From positions 1 through 64,000 of the forward strand of contig CBDCFF010000012.1 of NCBI GenBank assembly GCA_965216225.1: 64,000 nt of DNA. Reading direction: 5' to 3'. The notes under the pieces were generated by a model. The model saw only the letters and a program-made list of their open reading frames with translations. It was not told the DNA's origin and ran no database searches. Source of the stretch: 3107 sp965216225 (GTDB lineage Bacteria; Pseudomonadota; Alphaproteobacteria; Rhodobacterales; Rhodobacteraceae). A program made the position numbers and the translations under genes. Position 1 is the first letter of the stretch, and every line of letters starts with the position of its first letter. This document shows positions 9,111 to 18,273 of this stretch, one piece after another.

Positions 9111-10769
9111 TCAATCGGATAGCAGCCTGCGGGCAATGACCTGCGCCTGAATCTCTGCCGCACCCTCAAAGATGTTCAGGATACGGGCATCGCACAGGAT
9201 ACGGCTGATCTGGTATTCCTGCGCAAAGCCGTTGCCCCCGTGGATCTGCAATCCGTTGTCGGCCGCCGCCCAGGCGACGCGCGCGCCCAGAAGTTTGGCC
9301 ATCCCGGCCTCCAGATCACAGCGCCTGCCGTGATCCTTCTGCCGGGCGGAATGATAGGTCAACTGACGTGCGGCCATGATCTCCACCGCCATCATCGCAA
9401 GTTTGCCTGCGACACGCGGAAAACTGATCAGCGGCTTGCCGAACTGCCTGCGGTCGAGCGCGTATTGCATGGCGATTTCCAGCGCGTTCTGCGCAACCCC
9501 TATGGCGCGCGCAGCGGTCTGGATGCGGGCGCTCTCGAAGGTCTGCATAAGCTGCCTGAACCCCTGCCCCTCGACACCGCCCAGCAGGTTTTCCGCACTG
9601 ACCCCGAAGCCGTCGAAACGCAGTTCGTATTCCTTCATGCCGCGATAGCCCAGCACGGCGATTTCGGTGCCGCTCAGGCCCGCAGCCGGAAAGGGGCGTT
9701 CATTGGCGCCCGGTGTCTTTTCGGCAAGGAACATGGACAGCCCGCGATAATCCGCAGTGTCCGGATCGGTGCGCGCCAGCAGGGTCATTACATGGCTGCG
9801 TGCGGCATGTGTGATCCACGTCTTGTTGCCGGTGATCCGGTAGTCGTCGCCGGTCTTCACCGCGCGGGTCCGTAAGCTGCCCAGGTCCGACCCGGTATCG
9901 GGTTCCGTGAACACCGCAGCGGGCAGGATTTCCCCGCTGGCGATTTTCGGCAGCCACTGCGCCTTCTGCGCCTCGGTGCCACCGCAAAGGATCAGCTCCG
10001 CCGCGATTTCCGAGCGGGTGCCAAGAGAGCCGACGCCGATATAGCCCCGGCTCAGTTCTTCCGACACCACGACCATGGCGGTTTTTGACAGACCGAACCC
10101 GCCCAGCTTTTCGGGGATGGTCAGGCCGAACACCCCCATTTCCGCCAGCGCCGCGATGATCTCCATCGGGATCAGTTCGTCATTCAGATGCCAGCCATGG
10201 GCGTTGGGCGCGACGCGATCATCCGAAAAACGGCGGAACTGTTCGCGGATCATTTCCAGCGCGTCGTCCAGCCCGGTTGCGCCAAAGGTCGCATGGCCGT
10301 CATTTTCCCGCATCAGTTCGACCAGGCGCATACGGGCCGCATTGGTGTTGCCCCGGGCAAGCAATTGCCCGGCGGCGGCGCGAAGCCCGGCGACATCCGC
10401 ATCGTCAAGCCCAAGATCATGCGGGCGGGCGAACTCGCCCTGGCTCATCGGGATGCCGCCTGCGATCTGGTTCAGATATTCCCCGAAAGCGATCTGATGG
10501 ATCAGTTGCTCCGGTTCCGCGAACCTGCCTTCCGCCTCCAGCCGATCCGCCCAATGCTGCATCTGCGCAAGCGATTCGGCGCAGGTCGCCAGCCATGACA
10601 ATGCGTGGGCGGAATACTGATGCCGCTCCAGACCTGCGCCAGAAAGCCCGCCGGCCTCGGCCACAGCCTTCCGCAGAGTATGTTTCGCCTTTTCAAACAA
10701 CGTATTGACAGGTTCGAGAGAAGACCCTGTCAAGGCGAGGAGATCAGGAAGAACGGATGTCCGGTTCAT
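9111..10769 (-). CDS. mcd: (2S)-methylsuccinyl-CoA dehydrogenase (acyl-CoA dehydrogenase family)
   Basis: An FAD-dependent dehydrogenase oxidising methylsuccinyl-CoA to mesaconyl-CoA in the ethylmalonyl-CoA pathway of acetyl-CoA assimilation. The 552-residue protein has the acyl-CoA dehydrogenase core in its last ~390 residues (AVFTEPDTGSDLGSLRT, GNKTWITHAARS, RRQFGKPLISFPRV, QIHGGNGFAQEY) and an extra ~160-residue N-terminal domain. That long extension and the PEPLIHQ/IPMSQGE region resemble Mcd rather than short-chain dehydrogenases. I chose the Met at 10769 (MNRTSVLPDLLAL); upstream in-frame Mets fall in a 10-bp repeat with no ribosome site. Confidence 0.85.
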   Translation of the reverse strand: MNRTSVLPDLLALTGSSLEPVNTLFEKAKHTLRKAVAEAGGLSGAGLERHQYSAHALSWLATCAESLAQMQHWADRLEAEGRFAEPEQLIHQIAFGEYLNQIAGGIPMSQGEFARPHDLGLDDADVAGLRAAAGQLLARGNTNAARMRLVELMRENDGHATFGATGLDDALEMIREQFRRFSDDRVAPNAHGWHLNDELIPMEIIAALAEMGVFGLTIPEKLGGFGLSKTAMVVVSEELSRGYIGVGSLGTRSEIAAELILCGGTEAQKAQWLPKIASGEILPAAVFTEPDTGSDLGSLRTRAVKTGDDYRITGNKTWITHAARSHVMTLLARTDPDTADYRGLSMFLAEKTPGANERPFPAAGLSGTEIAVLGYRGMKEYELRFDGFGVSAENLLGGVEGQGFRQLMQTFESARIQTAARAIGVAQNALEIAMQYALDRRQFGKPLISFPRVAGKLAMMAVEIMAARQLTYHSARQKDHGRRCDLEAGMAKLLGARVAWAAADNGLQIHGGNGFAQEYQISRILCDARILNIFEGAAEIQAQVIARRLLSD

Positions 10770-10787
10770 CGGGAATTGTCCATCATT

Positions 10788-10817
10788 GGGCATGGTTGGG
10801 CATGGTTTGGCATGGTT
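10788..10817. repeat. Three tandem 10-bp repeats upstream of mcd
   Basis: Units close to gggcatggtt are repeated three times at exactly 10-bp spacing, just upstream of the chosen mcd start. One turn of DNA per unit could place protein sites on the same face of the helix. The repeat may also have produced the misleading upstream in-frame start codons. Confidence 0.6.
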
Positions 10818-10906
10818 CGCAGCTTGTCCGAGGGCCTGAGCGTTGATAGGAATTTTGCAGTTGCCGCGCAACAAAAATGCCGTTGATGGCACGATGTTGA
10901 ACGAAA

Positions 10907-10923
10907 ATTATTCGCAAAATAAT
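10907..10923. promoter_or_regulatory. AT-rich inverted repeat between mcd and the TauE-type gene
   Basis: ATTATT (10907-10912) and AATAAT (10918-10923) are arranged around cgcaa in an otherwise GC-rich divergent intergenic region. It is a candidate operator or promoter element for either gene. No specific regulator is assigned. Confidence 0.4.
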
Positions 10924-10984
10924 ATGTGCGCCGGGTTCAGGCCCGCGATATAGCTGGGTTGATCGAACTGACCCCGGATTTTCC

Positions 10985-11743
10985 ATGCACGGGCTGGAGC
11001 CTCATGTCATTTTGTCGGTGGCGATGATCGCACTGTTTGCGGGCTTCGTGAAAGGGGCGGTCGGCTTTGCCATGCCGATGTTGATGATCTCGGGGCTGAC
11101 CCTGTTCCTGCCCGTCAAGACGGCGCTTGCGGTCCTGATCCTGCCGACGCTTCTGACCAACGGGGCGCAGGCCCTGCGTCAGGGCTGGCGCGCGGCGCGC
11201 GACACGATCCGGCGATTCCGGTTCTTTCTGATCGTCGGCTTGCTGTTCCTGCTTGGCGGCGCGCAACTGGTTTCGGTTCTGCCGCCCCGCCATCTGTTTC
11301 TGGTGACCGGCGTGGCCGTCACCGCGTTTGCCCTGCTGCTGCTGACCGGGCTGAGACTGCATGTGCCGGAAGGCAGGCGGGCGCTGGCCGAAGGCGGCGT
11401 GGCGGCGGTCGCCGGACTGGTGGGGGGCATGTCCGGCGTCTGGGGGCCGCCGACCGTTGCATATCTGACCGCGCTGGACACGCCAAAGCAGGAACAGATA
11501 CGCGCGCAGGGCGTGATCTACGGCCTCGGGGCGGTCGCGCTTTTTGGCGCGCATGTGCAGACGGGCATCGTCTCTGCCGACACGCTGCCATTGTCCGCCG
11601 CGATGACGATACCGGCGGTTGCCGGTCTGTGGCTGGGCTTTCGGCTTCAGGATCGCTTCGATCAGAGTCTGTTTCACAGGATGACGCTGATCGTGCTGAT
11701 TGCGGCCGGGCTGAACCTGATCCGCCGCGGATTGCTCGGGTAG
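10985..11743 (+). CDS. TauE/SafE-family membrane exporter
   Basis: A 252-residue integral membrane protein with about eight hydrophobic helices and the repeated family pattern GFVKGAVGFAMPM near the N-terminus and GGMSGVWGPPTVAYL in the second half. TauE/SafE proteins export organic or inorganic anions such as sulfite or sulfoacetate; the substrate here is unknown. It is divergent from mcd and convergent with pckA, so it is probably a single-gene unit. Confidence 0.85.
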   Translation: MHGLEPHVILSVAMIALFAGFVKGAVGFAMPMLMISGLTLFLPVKTALAVLILPTLLTNGAQALRQGWRAARDTIRRFRFFLIVGLLFLLGGAQLVSVLPPRHLFLVTGVAVTAFALLLLTGLRLHVPEGRRALAEGGVAAVAGLVGGMSGVWGPPTVAYLTALDTPKQEQIRAQGVIYGLGAVALFGAHVQTGIVSADTLPLSAAMTIPAVAGLWLGFRLQDRFDQSLFHRMTLIVLIAAGLNLIRRGLLG

Positions 11744-11801
11744 ACCGGGGCAGACCGGGTTTCGGGGCCGCATGGGCGCGGCGCGCTTTCGCCCCGATTG
11801 C

Positions 11802-13397
11802 TCAGCCGATCGCGACGGCTTTCACATCGTCGTCGATATGGGCTTCGTAGCGGGTGAAATTGCCGGCGAACATTTCCACCAATTTGGCCGCCTGACGGTC
11901 ATAGGCCCCGGCATTGTCCCAGGTCCGGCGCGGGTGCAAAAGGATGTCGGCCACGCCCGGCACATGCACCGGCACTTCAAAGCCGAAATTCCCGTCCGTG
12001 CGGAATCCGGCGTCGGTCAGCGTTCCGTCCAGCGCGGCGGCAAGCAGCGCGCGCGTCGCCCTGATCGGCATTCGCGAGCCATGACCATAAGCGCCGCCGG
12101 TCCAGCCGGTATTGACCAGCCAGCAGGTGGCGCCGTGGCGGGCGATCTTTTCCCGCAGCAGGTTGCCATAGACTTCGGGGCGGCGCGGCATGAACGGCGC
12201 ACCGAAACAGGTGGAGAATGTCGGCTCCGGCTCTGTCACCCCGCGTTCGGTGCCCGCAACCTTGGAGGTGAAGCCCGACAGAAAGTGATACATGGCCTGG
12301 GCCGGCGTCAGCCGCGCAATCGGAGGCAGCACGCCGAACGCATCGCAGGTCAGCATGATGATGTTCTTCGGGTGCCCGCCAAGGGAGGTTTTCGAGGCGT
12401 TGGAGATATAATGCAGCGGATAGGCGCAACGCATGTTCGCGGTCAGCGAATCGTCGTGAAAATCGAGCTCTCTGGTTTCCCCGTTGAAGATCATGTTCTC
12501 GATCACGGTGCCGAATCTGGTCGTCGTGGCGTGGATTTCCGGCTCTGCCTCGGCAGAGAGGCGGTGCGTCTTGGCATAGCAGCCGCCTTCGAAATTGAAG
12601 GTGCCGCGATTTGACCAGCCATGTTCGTCATCGCCGATCAGAACCCTGGCCGGATCGGCGGACAGGGTGGTTTTTCCGGTGCCCGACAGGCCGAAGAAGA
12701 TCGAGGTGTCAACCGCATTGCCCGGCGCATGGTTGGCCGAGCAGTGCATCGGCATGATGCCTTTTTCGGGCAGGATGTAGTTGAGAATCGTAAAGACCGA
12801 CTTCTTGTTCTCGCCAGCATATCCGGTGCCGCCGATCAGGACCAGCCGGCGGTCGAAGTCAAGCGCGACAACGGTTTCGGAACGGCATCCGTGCCTGGCC
12901 GGATCGGCCCTGAAGCCCGGACAGTTGATGATGGTGAATTCGGCGACGAACTCGTCCAGATCCTCGCGGTCCGGGCGGCGCAGCAGGTGGCGGATGAACA
13001 GGCCATGCCAGGCAAGCTCCGTCACCATGCGCACATTGATGCGATGCGCGGGATCGGCGCCGCCGAACAGGTCCTGCACGAAATAGTCGCGGCCCTTCAT
13101 GTGCTCCAGCATGTCGGCATGAAGCGCGGCGAAGGCTGCGGGGGCCATCGGGGCATTGTTTTCCCACCAGATGCTGTCCTCGACACCGGGGGTGCGGACG
13201 ACGAACTTGTCGTCGGGCGAGCGGCCGGTATGCCTGCCGGTGGAGACCAGGAATGATCCGCCTTTGCCAAGCGTCCCTTCGCCGCGCTTCAGCGCCGCCT
13301 CGATCAGGGCCGGTTCGATATAGTTGTAATGGACGTTCCCCAGACCGGTGATGCCTTGATCTTCGAGGGTATGCGCGGGATTTACCCGTCCTGTCAT
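11802..13397 (-). CDS. pckA: Phosphoenolpyruvate carboxykinase (ATP)
   Basis: PckA makes phosphoenolpyruvate from oxaloacetate and ATP, the entry into gluconeogenesis. The 531-residue protein shows STGRHTGRSPDDKFVV, the kinase P-loop GLSGTGKTTLS, the following DDEHGW metal site and NTGWTGGAYGHG. The start at 13397 is preceded by gggag on the minus strand; an in-frame upstream stretch to 13508 is not conserved in type. It lies divergent from chvI, and in Agrobacterium and Sinorhizobium ChvI is known to influence pckA expression. Its presence beside mcd fits growth on C1/C2 or organic-acid carbon. Confidence 0.96.
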   Translation of the reverse strand: MTGRVNPAHTLEDQGITGLGNVHYNYIEPALIEAALKRGEGTLGKGGSFLVSTGRHTGRSPDDKFVVRTPGVEDSIWWENNAPMAPAAFAALHADMLEHMKGRDYFVQDLFGGADPAHRINVRMVTELAWHGLFIRHLLRRPDREDLDEFVAEFTIINCPGFRADPARHGCRSETVVALDFDRRLVLIGGTGYAGENKKSVFTILNYILPEKGIMPMHCSANHAPGNAVDTSIFFGLSGTGKTTLSADPARVLIGDDEHGWSNRGTFNFEGGCYAKTHRLSAEAEPEIHATTTRFGTVIENMIFNGETRELDFHDDSLTANMRCAYPLHYISNASKTSLGGHPKNIIMLTCDAFGVLPPIARLTPAQAMYHFLSGFTSKVAGTERGVTEPEPTFSTCFGAPFMPRRPEVYGNLLREKIARHGATCWLVNTGWTGGAYGHGSRMPIRATRALLAAALDGTLTDAGFRTDGNFGFEVPVHVPGVADILLHPRRTWDNAGAYDRQAAKLVEMFAGNFTRYEAHIDDDVKAVAIG

Positions 13398-13735
13398 CTG
13401 CAAGCTCCCATCACCGCTGTCGGGCGGCATTGAATGACTTTCAGCGCGCGGCGCGCCGTGGCCGCGTTGGTCCGTCCTGTATCCGGGCCGGCTGCGCCCT
13501 CTTAACATGCCCGGATTATCGAAGAACAGAACCCTTTGGCGCAGTTAGCGCCACCAATCCCGGTTTGACGCAATCGGCGACATGGTTTGCCGTGGATTAA
13601 AGATTGTTTACCGGTTTTTGCACCACAGTCCCCGGTATCGAAAGGATGATTCGCAGATACAGGCCGATGCCGATGGGCCGAAACCCGAGGCTGCGATGAA
13701 ATGAAGGCGCAAGGGGCAGCACAAGGAATGACGCC
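13398..13735. promoter_or_regulatory. Divergent pckA/chvI intergenic region
   Basis: This 338-bp gap has no credible gene. It must hold the promoters of both pckA and the chvI operon. An AT-richer patch at about 13595-13615 (attaaagattgttta) is the most promoter-like part. No clear repeat or named operator was found. Confidence 0.5.
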
Positions 13736-14437
13736 ATGCCGAAAATCGCACTGGTGGATGACGACCGCAACATCCTGACCTCGGTTTCCATAACCCTTGA
13801 GGCCGAGGGCTTTGAAGTCGTGACCTACAATGACGGGCAGTCCGCCCTTGACGCCTTTGGCAGGGCGCTGCCCGACATGGCTGTTCTGGACATCAAGATG
13901 CCGCGCATGGATGGCATGGATCTGTTGCAGCGCCTGCGTCAGAAAACCTCGATGCCGGTGATCTTCCTGACCTCCAGGGATGAGGAGATTGACGAGGTTC
14001 TGGGCCTGCGCATGGGGGCCGACGACTATGTGAGGAAACCGTTTTCGCAGCGGCTTCTGGTTGAGCGGATTCGCGCCCTGCTGCGGCGTCAGGAAGCGAT
14101 CGAGAACGATGAAGTCGCCACCGAGGAAGATCAGAAGGTCATGGTGCGCGGTGAACTGACGATGGACCCGCTGCGCCATTGCGTGACCTGGAAGGGCCGG
14201 GGCGTATCGTTGACGGTGACGGAATTCCTGCTGCTTCAGGCGTTGGCGAAACGCCCCGGTTTCGTGAAGAGCCGCGATCAGTTGATGGATGTGGCCTATG
14301 ATGATCAGATCTATGTGGATGACCGGACGATTGACAGCCACATAAAGCGCCTGCGAAAGAAGATGCGCGGCGCGGATCAGGGGTTTTCGGCGATTGAGAC
14401 ATTGTACGGGATCGGCTACAGGTACAATGAGGAGTGA
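13736..14437 (+). CDS. chvI: ChvI-type response regulator (OmpR/PhoB family)
   Basis: A 233-residue DNA-binding regulator with an N-terminal receiver (acidic pocket LVDDDRN, phospho-acceptor Asp52 in LDIKMPRMDG, Lys in VRKPF) and a C-terminal winged helix (LTVTEFLLL; DRTIDSHIKRLRKKM; IETLYGIGYRY). The adjacent ChvG-type kinase, overlapped at the stop/start codons, and the downstream hprK-rapZ-PTS genes identify it as the alphaproteobacterial ChvI/ExoS-type envelope and acid-stress regulator. Confidence 0.94.
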   Translation: MPKIALVDDDRNILTSVSITLEAEGFEVVTYNDGQSALDAFGRALPDMAVLDIKMPRMDGMDLLQRLRQKTSMPVIFLTSRDEEIDEVLGLRMGADDYVRKPFSQRLLVERIRALLRRQEAIENDEVATEEDQKVMVRGELTMDPLRHCVTWKGRGVSLTVTEFLLLQALAKRPGFVKSRDQLMDVAYDDQIYVDDRTIDSHIKRLRKKMRGADQGFSAIETLYGIGYRYNEE

Positions 14438-16155
14438 CCGTGACAGCGGAGGCCGAGGTGGGAAACTCTGGACCTGCGCGGCAGATGGCTGTCGTGCCGG
14501 ATGAGGATCGGGGCGATCCCGACGGTTCCGCAGACCGGGAAATCCGGCCCGGTCGGGAACGCAGGCGGGCCATCCCGATCAATTGCTCGCCGCTCGCGCG
14601 CAAGATCATAACGTTCAATCTGGCGGCGCTGATCTTTCTCATCGCGGGGGTTCTGTTTCTGAACCCCCTCCGCGTTTCTCTGATCCATCAGCGCGAATCC
14701 GCCCTGATTGCCGATGCCGAACTGGTTGCCGGTGTTTTCGAGGCGCGCCTTGCCAATGCCCGGGGGCTGGCCGTTGCGGATGTGCGCAGGACGCTGGTGG
14801 ACCTTGATCTGCGCGACGGCATCGGCGTTCATGTCTTCGATGCCCTGGCGCGTCCGATAGCGTCGTCCCCCGGCGAACAGCGCGAAGAGGCCGGCGCGCA
14901 GCGTCCGCCGGGGCGCGACGGGGGGCGTGACGGGCGCAGCACGATCATCACGGATTTTCTCGGCGGCATGTGGACTCTGCTGTCTTCGCTGCTGTCGCCC
15001 CTTCCCGGCGCCGGGGCCGGGGCCGCCGACGTTGTGCGGAACCTGGCCGGGGAGGCGCTTGGCAACGGCACGCGCATTCATACCTGGCGCATTGCCGGCG
15101 GGCAGACCGGTTTCGTCGTCGCAACGCAGATCCGGAAAGATGGCAGAACGGTCGGCGTCGTCTCGCTCAGCAGCGCGGAGGGAGAGATTGATGAACTGGT
15201 CCGGCAGAAACGCGAACAGGTTCTTCGGGTCTTTGTCATCGCGATACTGGTGTCCGTGGGGCTGAGCCTGCTTCTGGCCTCCACCATCGCCAACCCGCTG
15301 GCCGATCTTGCGGCGGCGGCGGAGATTGGGCACGACAGGAATGCCCGCAAGATGAGTCCGGGGCGGGTGCGCATTCCGGACCTTACCGCGCGGCCGGATG
15401 TGATCGGCCGCCTGTCCGGCGCCTTGCGCGGCATGATCGCCGCGCTTTATGACCGGATCGACGCCAATGAACAGTTCGCGGCCGATGTCGCGCACGAGAT
15501 CAAGAACCCGCTGGCGAGTCTGCGCTCGGCCGTCGGCACCCTGCGCGTCGCCCGAAAGCCCGAACATCGTCGGAAACTGCTGGATGTGATCGACCACGAC
15601 GTGCGGCGGCTGGATCGGCTGGTCAGCGACATATCCAACGCCTCGCGGCTGGACAGCGAACTTGTGAAGGAAGAGGAAGAGCCTTTCGACCTCTTGCGGA
15701 TGGTGGGCAAGCTCGCGGATCATCTGGGCGAAGAGGCGGCGCGGGGGGGGATCGAATTCATCATCGACCTGCCTGCGGAGCCGATCATCATTCACGGGCT
15801 GGAGCCGCGCCTGGCCCAGGTTCTCGTCAATCTGATCTCGAATGGCATTTCGTTCTGCGAAAGCGGGGATGCGATCCGCGTGTGGACCCGGCGGCGTGAA
15901 AACCGGGTGCTGGTCGTGGTCGAGGATACCGGTCCCGGCATTCCCGATCAGGCGCTTCACAAGATATTCAAACGGTTCTATTCCGAACGCCCCGAAGGCC
16001 AGTTCGGCAACAACTCGGGGCTGGGGCTTGCCATTTCCAAGCAGATCGTCGAGGCGCATGGCGGGGTGATCTGGGCAGAGAACATTCGCCCGACCGACGC
16101 GGATATCGCCTCTGAACCCCTTGGCGCGCGCTTTGTGATCGGCCTGCCCATATGA
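14434..16155 (+). CDS. chvG: ChvG-type sensor histidine kinase
   Basis: A 573-residue membrane kinase, partner of ChvI. It begins at GTG 14434, overlapping the chvI stop. An N-terminal cytosolic tail precedes a membrane helix (about 53-77), a ~185-residue periplasmic sensor part, a second helix (about 263-288), a HAMP region, HisKA with His354 (ADVAHEIKNPLASLR) and a HATPase (LVNLISNGISF, EDTGPGIPD, GLGLAISKQ). In relatives the periplasmic repressor ExoR controls this kinase; no exoR is seen in this window. Confidence 0.94.
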   Translation: MTVTAEAEVGNSGPARQMAVVPDEDRGDPDGSADREIRPGRERRRAIPINCSPLARKIITFNLAALIFLIAGVLFLNPLRVSLIHQRESALIADAELVAGVFEARLANARGLAVADVRRTLVDLDLRDGIGVHVFDALARPIASSPGEQREEAGAQRPPGRDGGRDGRSTIITDFLGGMWTLLSSLLSPLPGAGAGAADVVRNLAGEALGNGTRIHTWRIAGGQTGFVVATQIRKDGRTVGVVSLSSAEGEIDELVRQKREQVLRVFVIAILVSVGLSLLLASTIANPLADLAAAAEIGHDRNARKMSPGRVRIPDLTARPDVIGRLSGALRGMIAALYDRIDANEQFAADVAHEIKNPLASLRSAVGTLRVARKPEHRRKLLDVIDHDVRRLDRLVSDISNASRLDSELVKEEEEPFDLLRMVGKLADHLGEEAARGGIEFIIDLPAEPIIIHGLEPRLAQVLVNLISNGISFCESGDAIRVWTRRRENRVLVVVEDTGPGIPDQALHKIFKRFYSERPEGQFGNNSGLGLAISKQIVEAHGGVIWAENIRPTDADIASEPLGARFVIGLPI

Positions 16156-16170
16156 GCCGGAGGGCCGGTT

Positions 16171-16632
16171 GTGACCAACAGGATCATCGGTCCGGATAAC
16201 CTTGCCCATGAGGGCGCAGAGACGTTGATACGGGGATCCTGTGTCGCTGTCGGCGGGGCTGCGGTGCTTGTCTGCGGGGCCTCGGGCAGCGGAAAATCCG
16301 CACTTGCCCTGCAACTGATGGCCCACGGCGCGGCGCTGGTGGCCGATGACGCAACGGTGCTCCGGCGTCGCTGTGGCGCGCTGGTTGCCTGTTCGCCCGA
16401 CAACATTCGCGGCCGTATCGAGGCGCGCGGCGTCGGGATTCTGCGCGCCCCGGCGTCGGGCGGCGCTCTTGTGCGACTGGCGATCAACATGGACATGGTG
16501 GAAACCCGGCGATTGCCGCCGCATCGCGGTTGCCGCATTCTGGGGGTTGACCTGCCCCTGCTTCACAAGGTCGAGAGCGCGCATTTCCCGGCTGCGGTCT
16601 GGCACTATCTCAAGGGGGGCAGAAGCGATTGA
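16171..16632 (+). CDS. hprK: HPr kinase/phosphorylase, short alphaproteobacterial form
   Basis: This enzyme phosphorylates HPr on its regulatory serine. At 153 residues it has only the catalytic C-terminal domain seen in alphaproteobacterial HprK, with Walker A GASGSGKSALAL and the downstream ADDATVL and RGVGIL elements. It starts at GTG 16171 behind ggaggg, 15 bases after chvG. Position between chvG and the PTS genes supports a regulatory link between the envelope-stress kinase and the PTS. Confidence 0.92.
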   Translation: MTNRIIGPDNLAHEGAETLIRGSCVAVGGAAVLVCGASGSGKSALALQLMAHGAALVADDATVLRRRCGALVACSPDNIRGRIEARGVGILRAPASGGALVRLAINMDMVETRRLPPHRGCRILGVDLPLLHKVESAHFPAAVWHYLKGGRSD

Positions 16633-16653
16633 GGAAGGAGCCCGGTCCCGGCC

Positions 16654-17559
16654 ATGAAGCCACCCGAATCAGGACAGCGCCTGCTGCTTGTCACCGGCCC
16701 TTCGGGCGCTGGCCGGTCAACGGCGATCAACGCACTGGAGGATATGGGCTTCGAGGCGATCGACAACCTGCCGCTGTCGCTGTTGCCGCGTTTGCTGGAT
16801 GGCCCGCCGATTGATCGGCCGCTGGCGCTGGGGCTTGACGTGCGCAATCGCGATTTCAGCACCACCGCGCTGATTGCAAGCATCGACCGGCTTGACGAAA
16901 CCGCGAGTCTTGCCGCCGAAGTCTTTTATCTGGACTGCCGCCCCGACATATTGTCGCGCCGCTATTGTGAAACCCGCAGGCGGCACCCGCTGGCCCCGGC
17001 GGAAAGCCCCGAACTGGGCATCGGGCGCGAAGCCGATCTGCTGGTGCCTATCCGGGCGCGGGCGGATATTCTGCTGGATACCTCCGATCTGACCCCGCAC
17101 GAACTGCGGGCGGAGGTCAACGCGCTCTTTGCGCCGGATGGCGGGCAGGGACTGGCGATCTCGGTCCACTCCTTTTCCTGCAAGCGGGGCGCGCCGCGCG
17201 GGCTCGACATGGTTTTCGATTGCCGTTTCCTGCGCAATCCCTATTGGGAACCGGAACTGCGCAATCTGGATGGGCGTGATGTCAGGGTCGCGGAACATGT
17301 CCGGGGCGATGAAAGGTTCAACAACTTCTTTGACAAAGTGTCGGATTTGGCGCAGATGCTGCTTCCGGCCTATATCGACGAAGGCAAGGCGCATCTTGCC
17401 ATCGGATTCGGCTGCACTGGCGGGCAGCACCGTTCGGTGGCGGTGGCAGAGAGACTCGGGCGGGCATTGATTGCCGCCGGGTGGCAGGTGTCGGTTCGGC
17501 ACCGGGAACTTGAACGGCGGTCGCCGCGAGCGGTCGGGAAACGGGAAGAACAGGCGTGA
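16654..17559 (+). CDS. rapZ: RapZ-family nucleotide-binding RNase adapter
   Basis: A 301-residue protein with an N-terminal P-loop (TGPSGAGRSTAINALED) and the C-terminal signatures SFSCKRGAPRGLDMVFDCRFLRNPYW and IGFGCTGGQHRSVAVAE. In E. coli RapZ controls GlmZ/GlmY small RNA processing; the alphaproteobacterial role is less defined. The start at 16654 follows ggaaggag. Its stop overlaps the start of the EIIA gene, showing translational coupling in one operon. Confidence 0.93.
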   Translation: MKPPESGQRLLLVTGPSGAGRSTAINALEDMGFEAIDNLPLSLLPRLLDGPPIDRPLALGLDVRNRDFSTTALIASIDRLDETASLAAEVFYLDCRPDILSRRYCETRRRHPLAPAESPELGIGREADLLVPIRARADILLDTSDLTPHELRAEVNALFAPDGGQGLAISVHSFSCKRGAPRGLDMVFDCRFLRNPYWEPELRNLDGRDVRVAEHVRGDERFNNFFDKVSDLAQMLLPAYIDEGKAHLAIGFGCTGGQHRSVAVAERLGRALIAAGWQVSVRHRELERRSPRAVGKREEQA

Positions 17560-17999
17560 TCGGGATCGTGATCGTTGCCCATGGCGGACTGGCGCGCGAA
17601 TACAAGGCGGCAGTCGAGCATGTCGTCGGCCGACAGGAAGGTTTCCGCGCCATCGCCATAGAAGTGGATGACGACCGCGCCGCGAAAGAGCGCGAAATCT
17701 GCGAGGCTGCGGATGTGGTCGATATGGGCGATGGCGTGGTGGTGGTGACAGACATGTTCGGCGGCTCGCCCGCCAACCTGTCCATGCGGGCGTGCCGGGA
17801 CGAGAACCGCAAAGTGATCTATGGCGCCAATCTGCCGCTGCTGGTGAAACTTGCCAAATCCCGCCGAAAGCCGTTTGTTCAGGCCGTGGAGGCCGCCCTT
17901 GCCGCGGGGCGGCGTTATATCGACAGTTGCAACGGCTGTAACGGCGCCACGGGGCAGGAGAATTGTGGTGGCGACAAGAACGCTTTTCATCGTGAATGA
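17556..17999 (+). CDS. Mannose-type PTS EIIA component
   Basis: A 147-residue EIIA domain with the phosphorylatable His9 in IVAHGGLAREY and the family stretch TDMFGGSPANLSM. No sugar-transport EIIB/C genes are nearby, so it is probably part of the regulatory PTS typical of alphaproteobacteria (EI elsewhere, HPr next door). Its C-terminus overlaps the HPr gene by about 30 bases, and the last ~10 residues look non-conserved. Confidence 0.9.
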   Translation: MIGIVIVAHGGLAREYKAAVEHVVGRQEGFRAIAIEVDDDRAAKEREICEAADVVDMGDGVVVVTDMFGGSPANLSMRACRDENRKVIYGANLPLLVKLAKSRRKPFVQAVEAALAAGRRYIDSCNGCNGATGQENCGGDKNAFHRE

Positions 18000-18237
18000 G
18001 AAGGGCCTGCACGCGCGGGCGTCGGCGAAACTGGTCGAACTGGTCGAGACCCACGATGCCTCTGTCGAGGTGTCGCGTGACGGGTTGACGGCGGCCGGGG
18101 ATTCGATCATGGGACTTTTGATGTTGGCAGCCGCAAAGGGAACCTCTATTGAGGTCTCGACAAGGGGGCCGGAGGCTGACAGGCTGGCCGAGGCGCTGGA
18201 GACGCTGGTTGCCGACAGGTTCGGCGAGGATTTCTGA
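17968..18237 (+). CDS. ptsH: Phosphocarrier protein HPr
   Basis: HPr receives phosphate from PEP via enzyme I and passes it to EIIA; HprK modifies its serine. Starting at GTG 17968, with ggag seven bases upstream, the 89-residue product places the active histidine at position 15 (EKGLHARAS) and the regulatory serine at 46 (AAGDSIMGLL), both canonical numbers. GTG 17965 is the alternative start. It closes the hprK-rapZ-EIIA-HPr regulatory operon. Confidence 0.93.
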   Translation: MATRTLFIVNEKGLHARASAKLVELVETHDASVEVSRDGLTAAGDSIMGLLMLAAAKGTSIEVSTRGPEADRLAEALETLVADRFGEDF

Positions 18238-18273
18238 AGAGACGCCAAAGGGCGTCCGGGGCAAGCCAAACCC

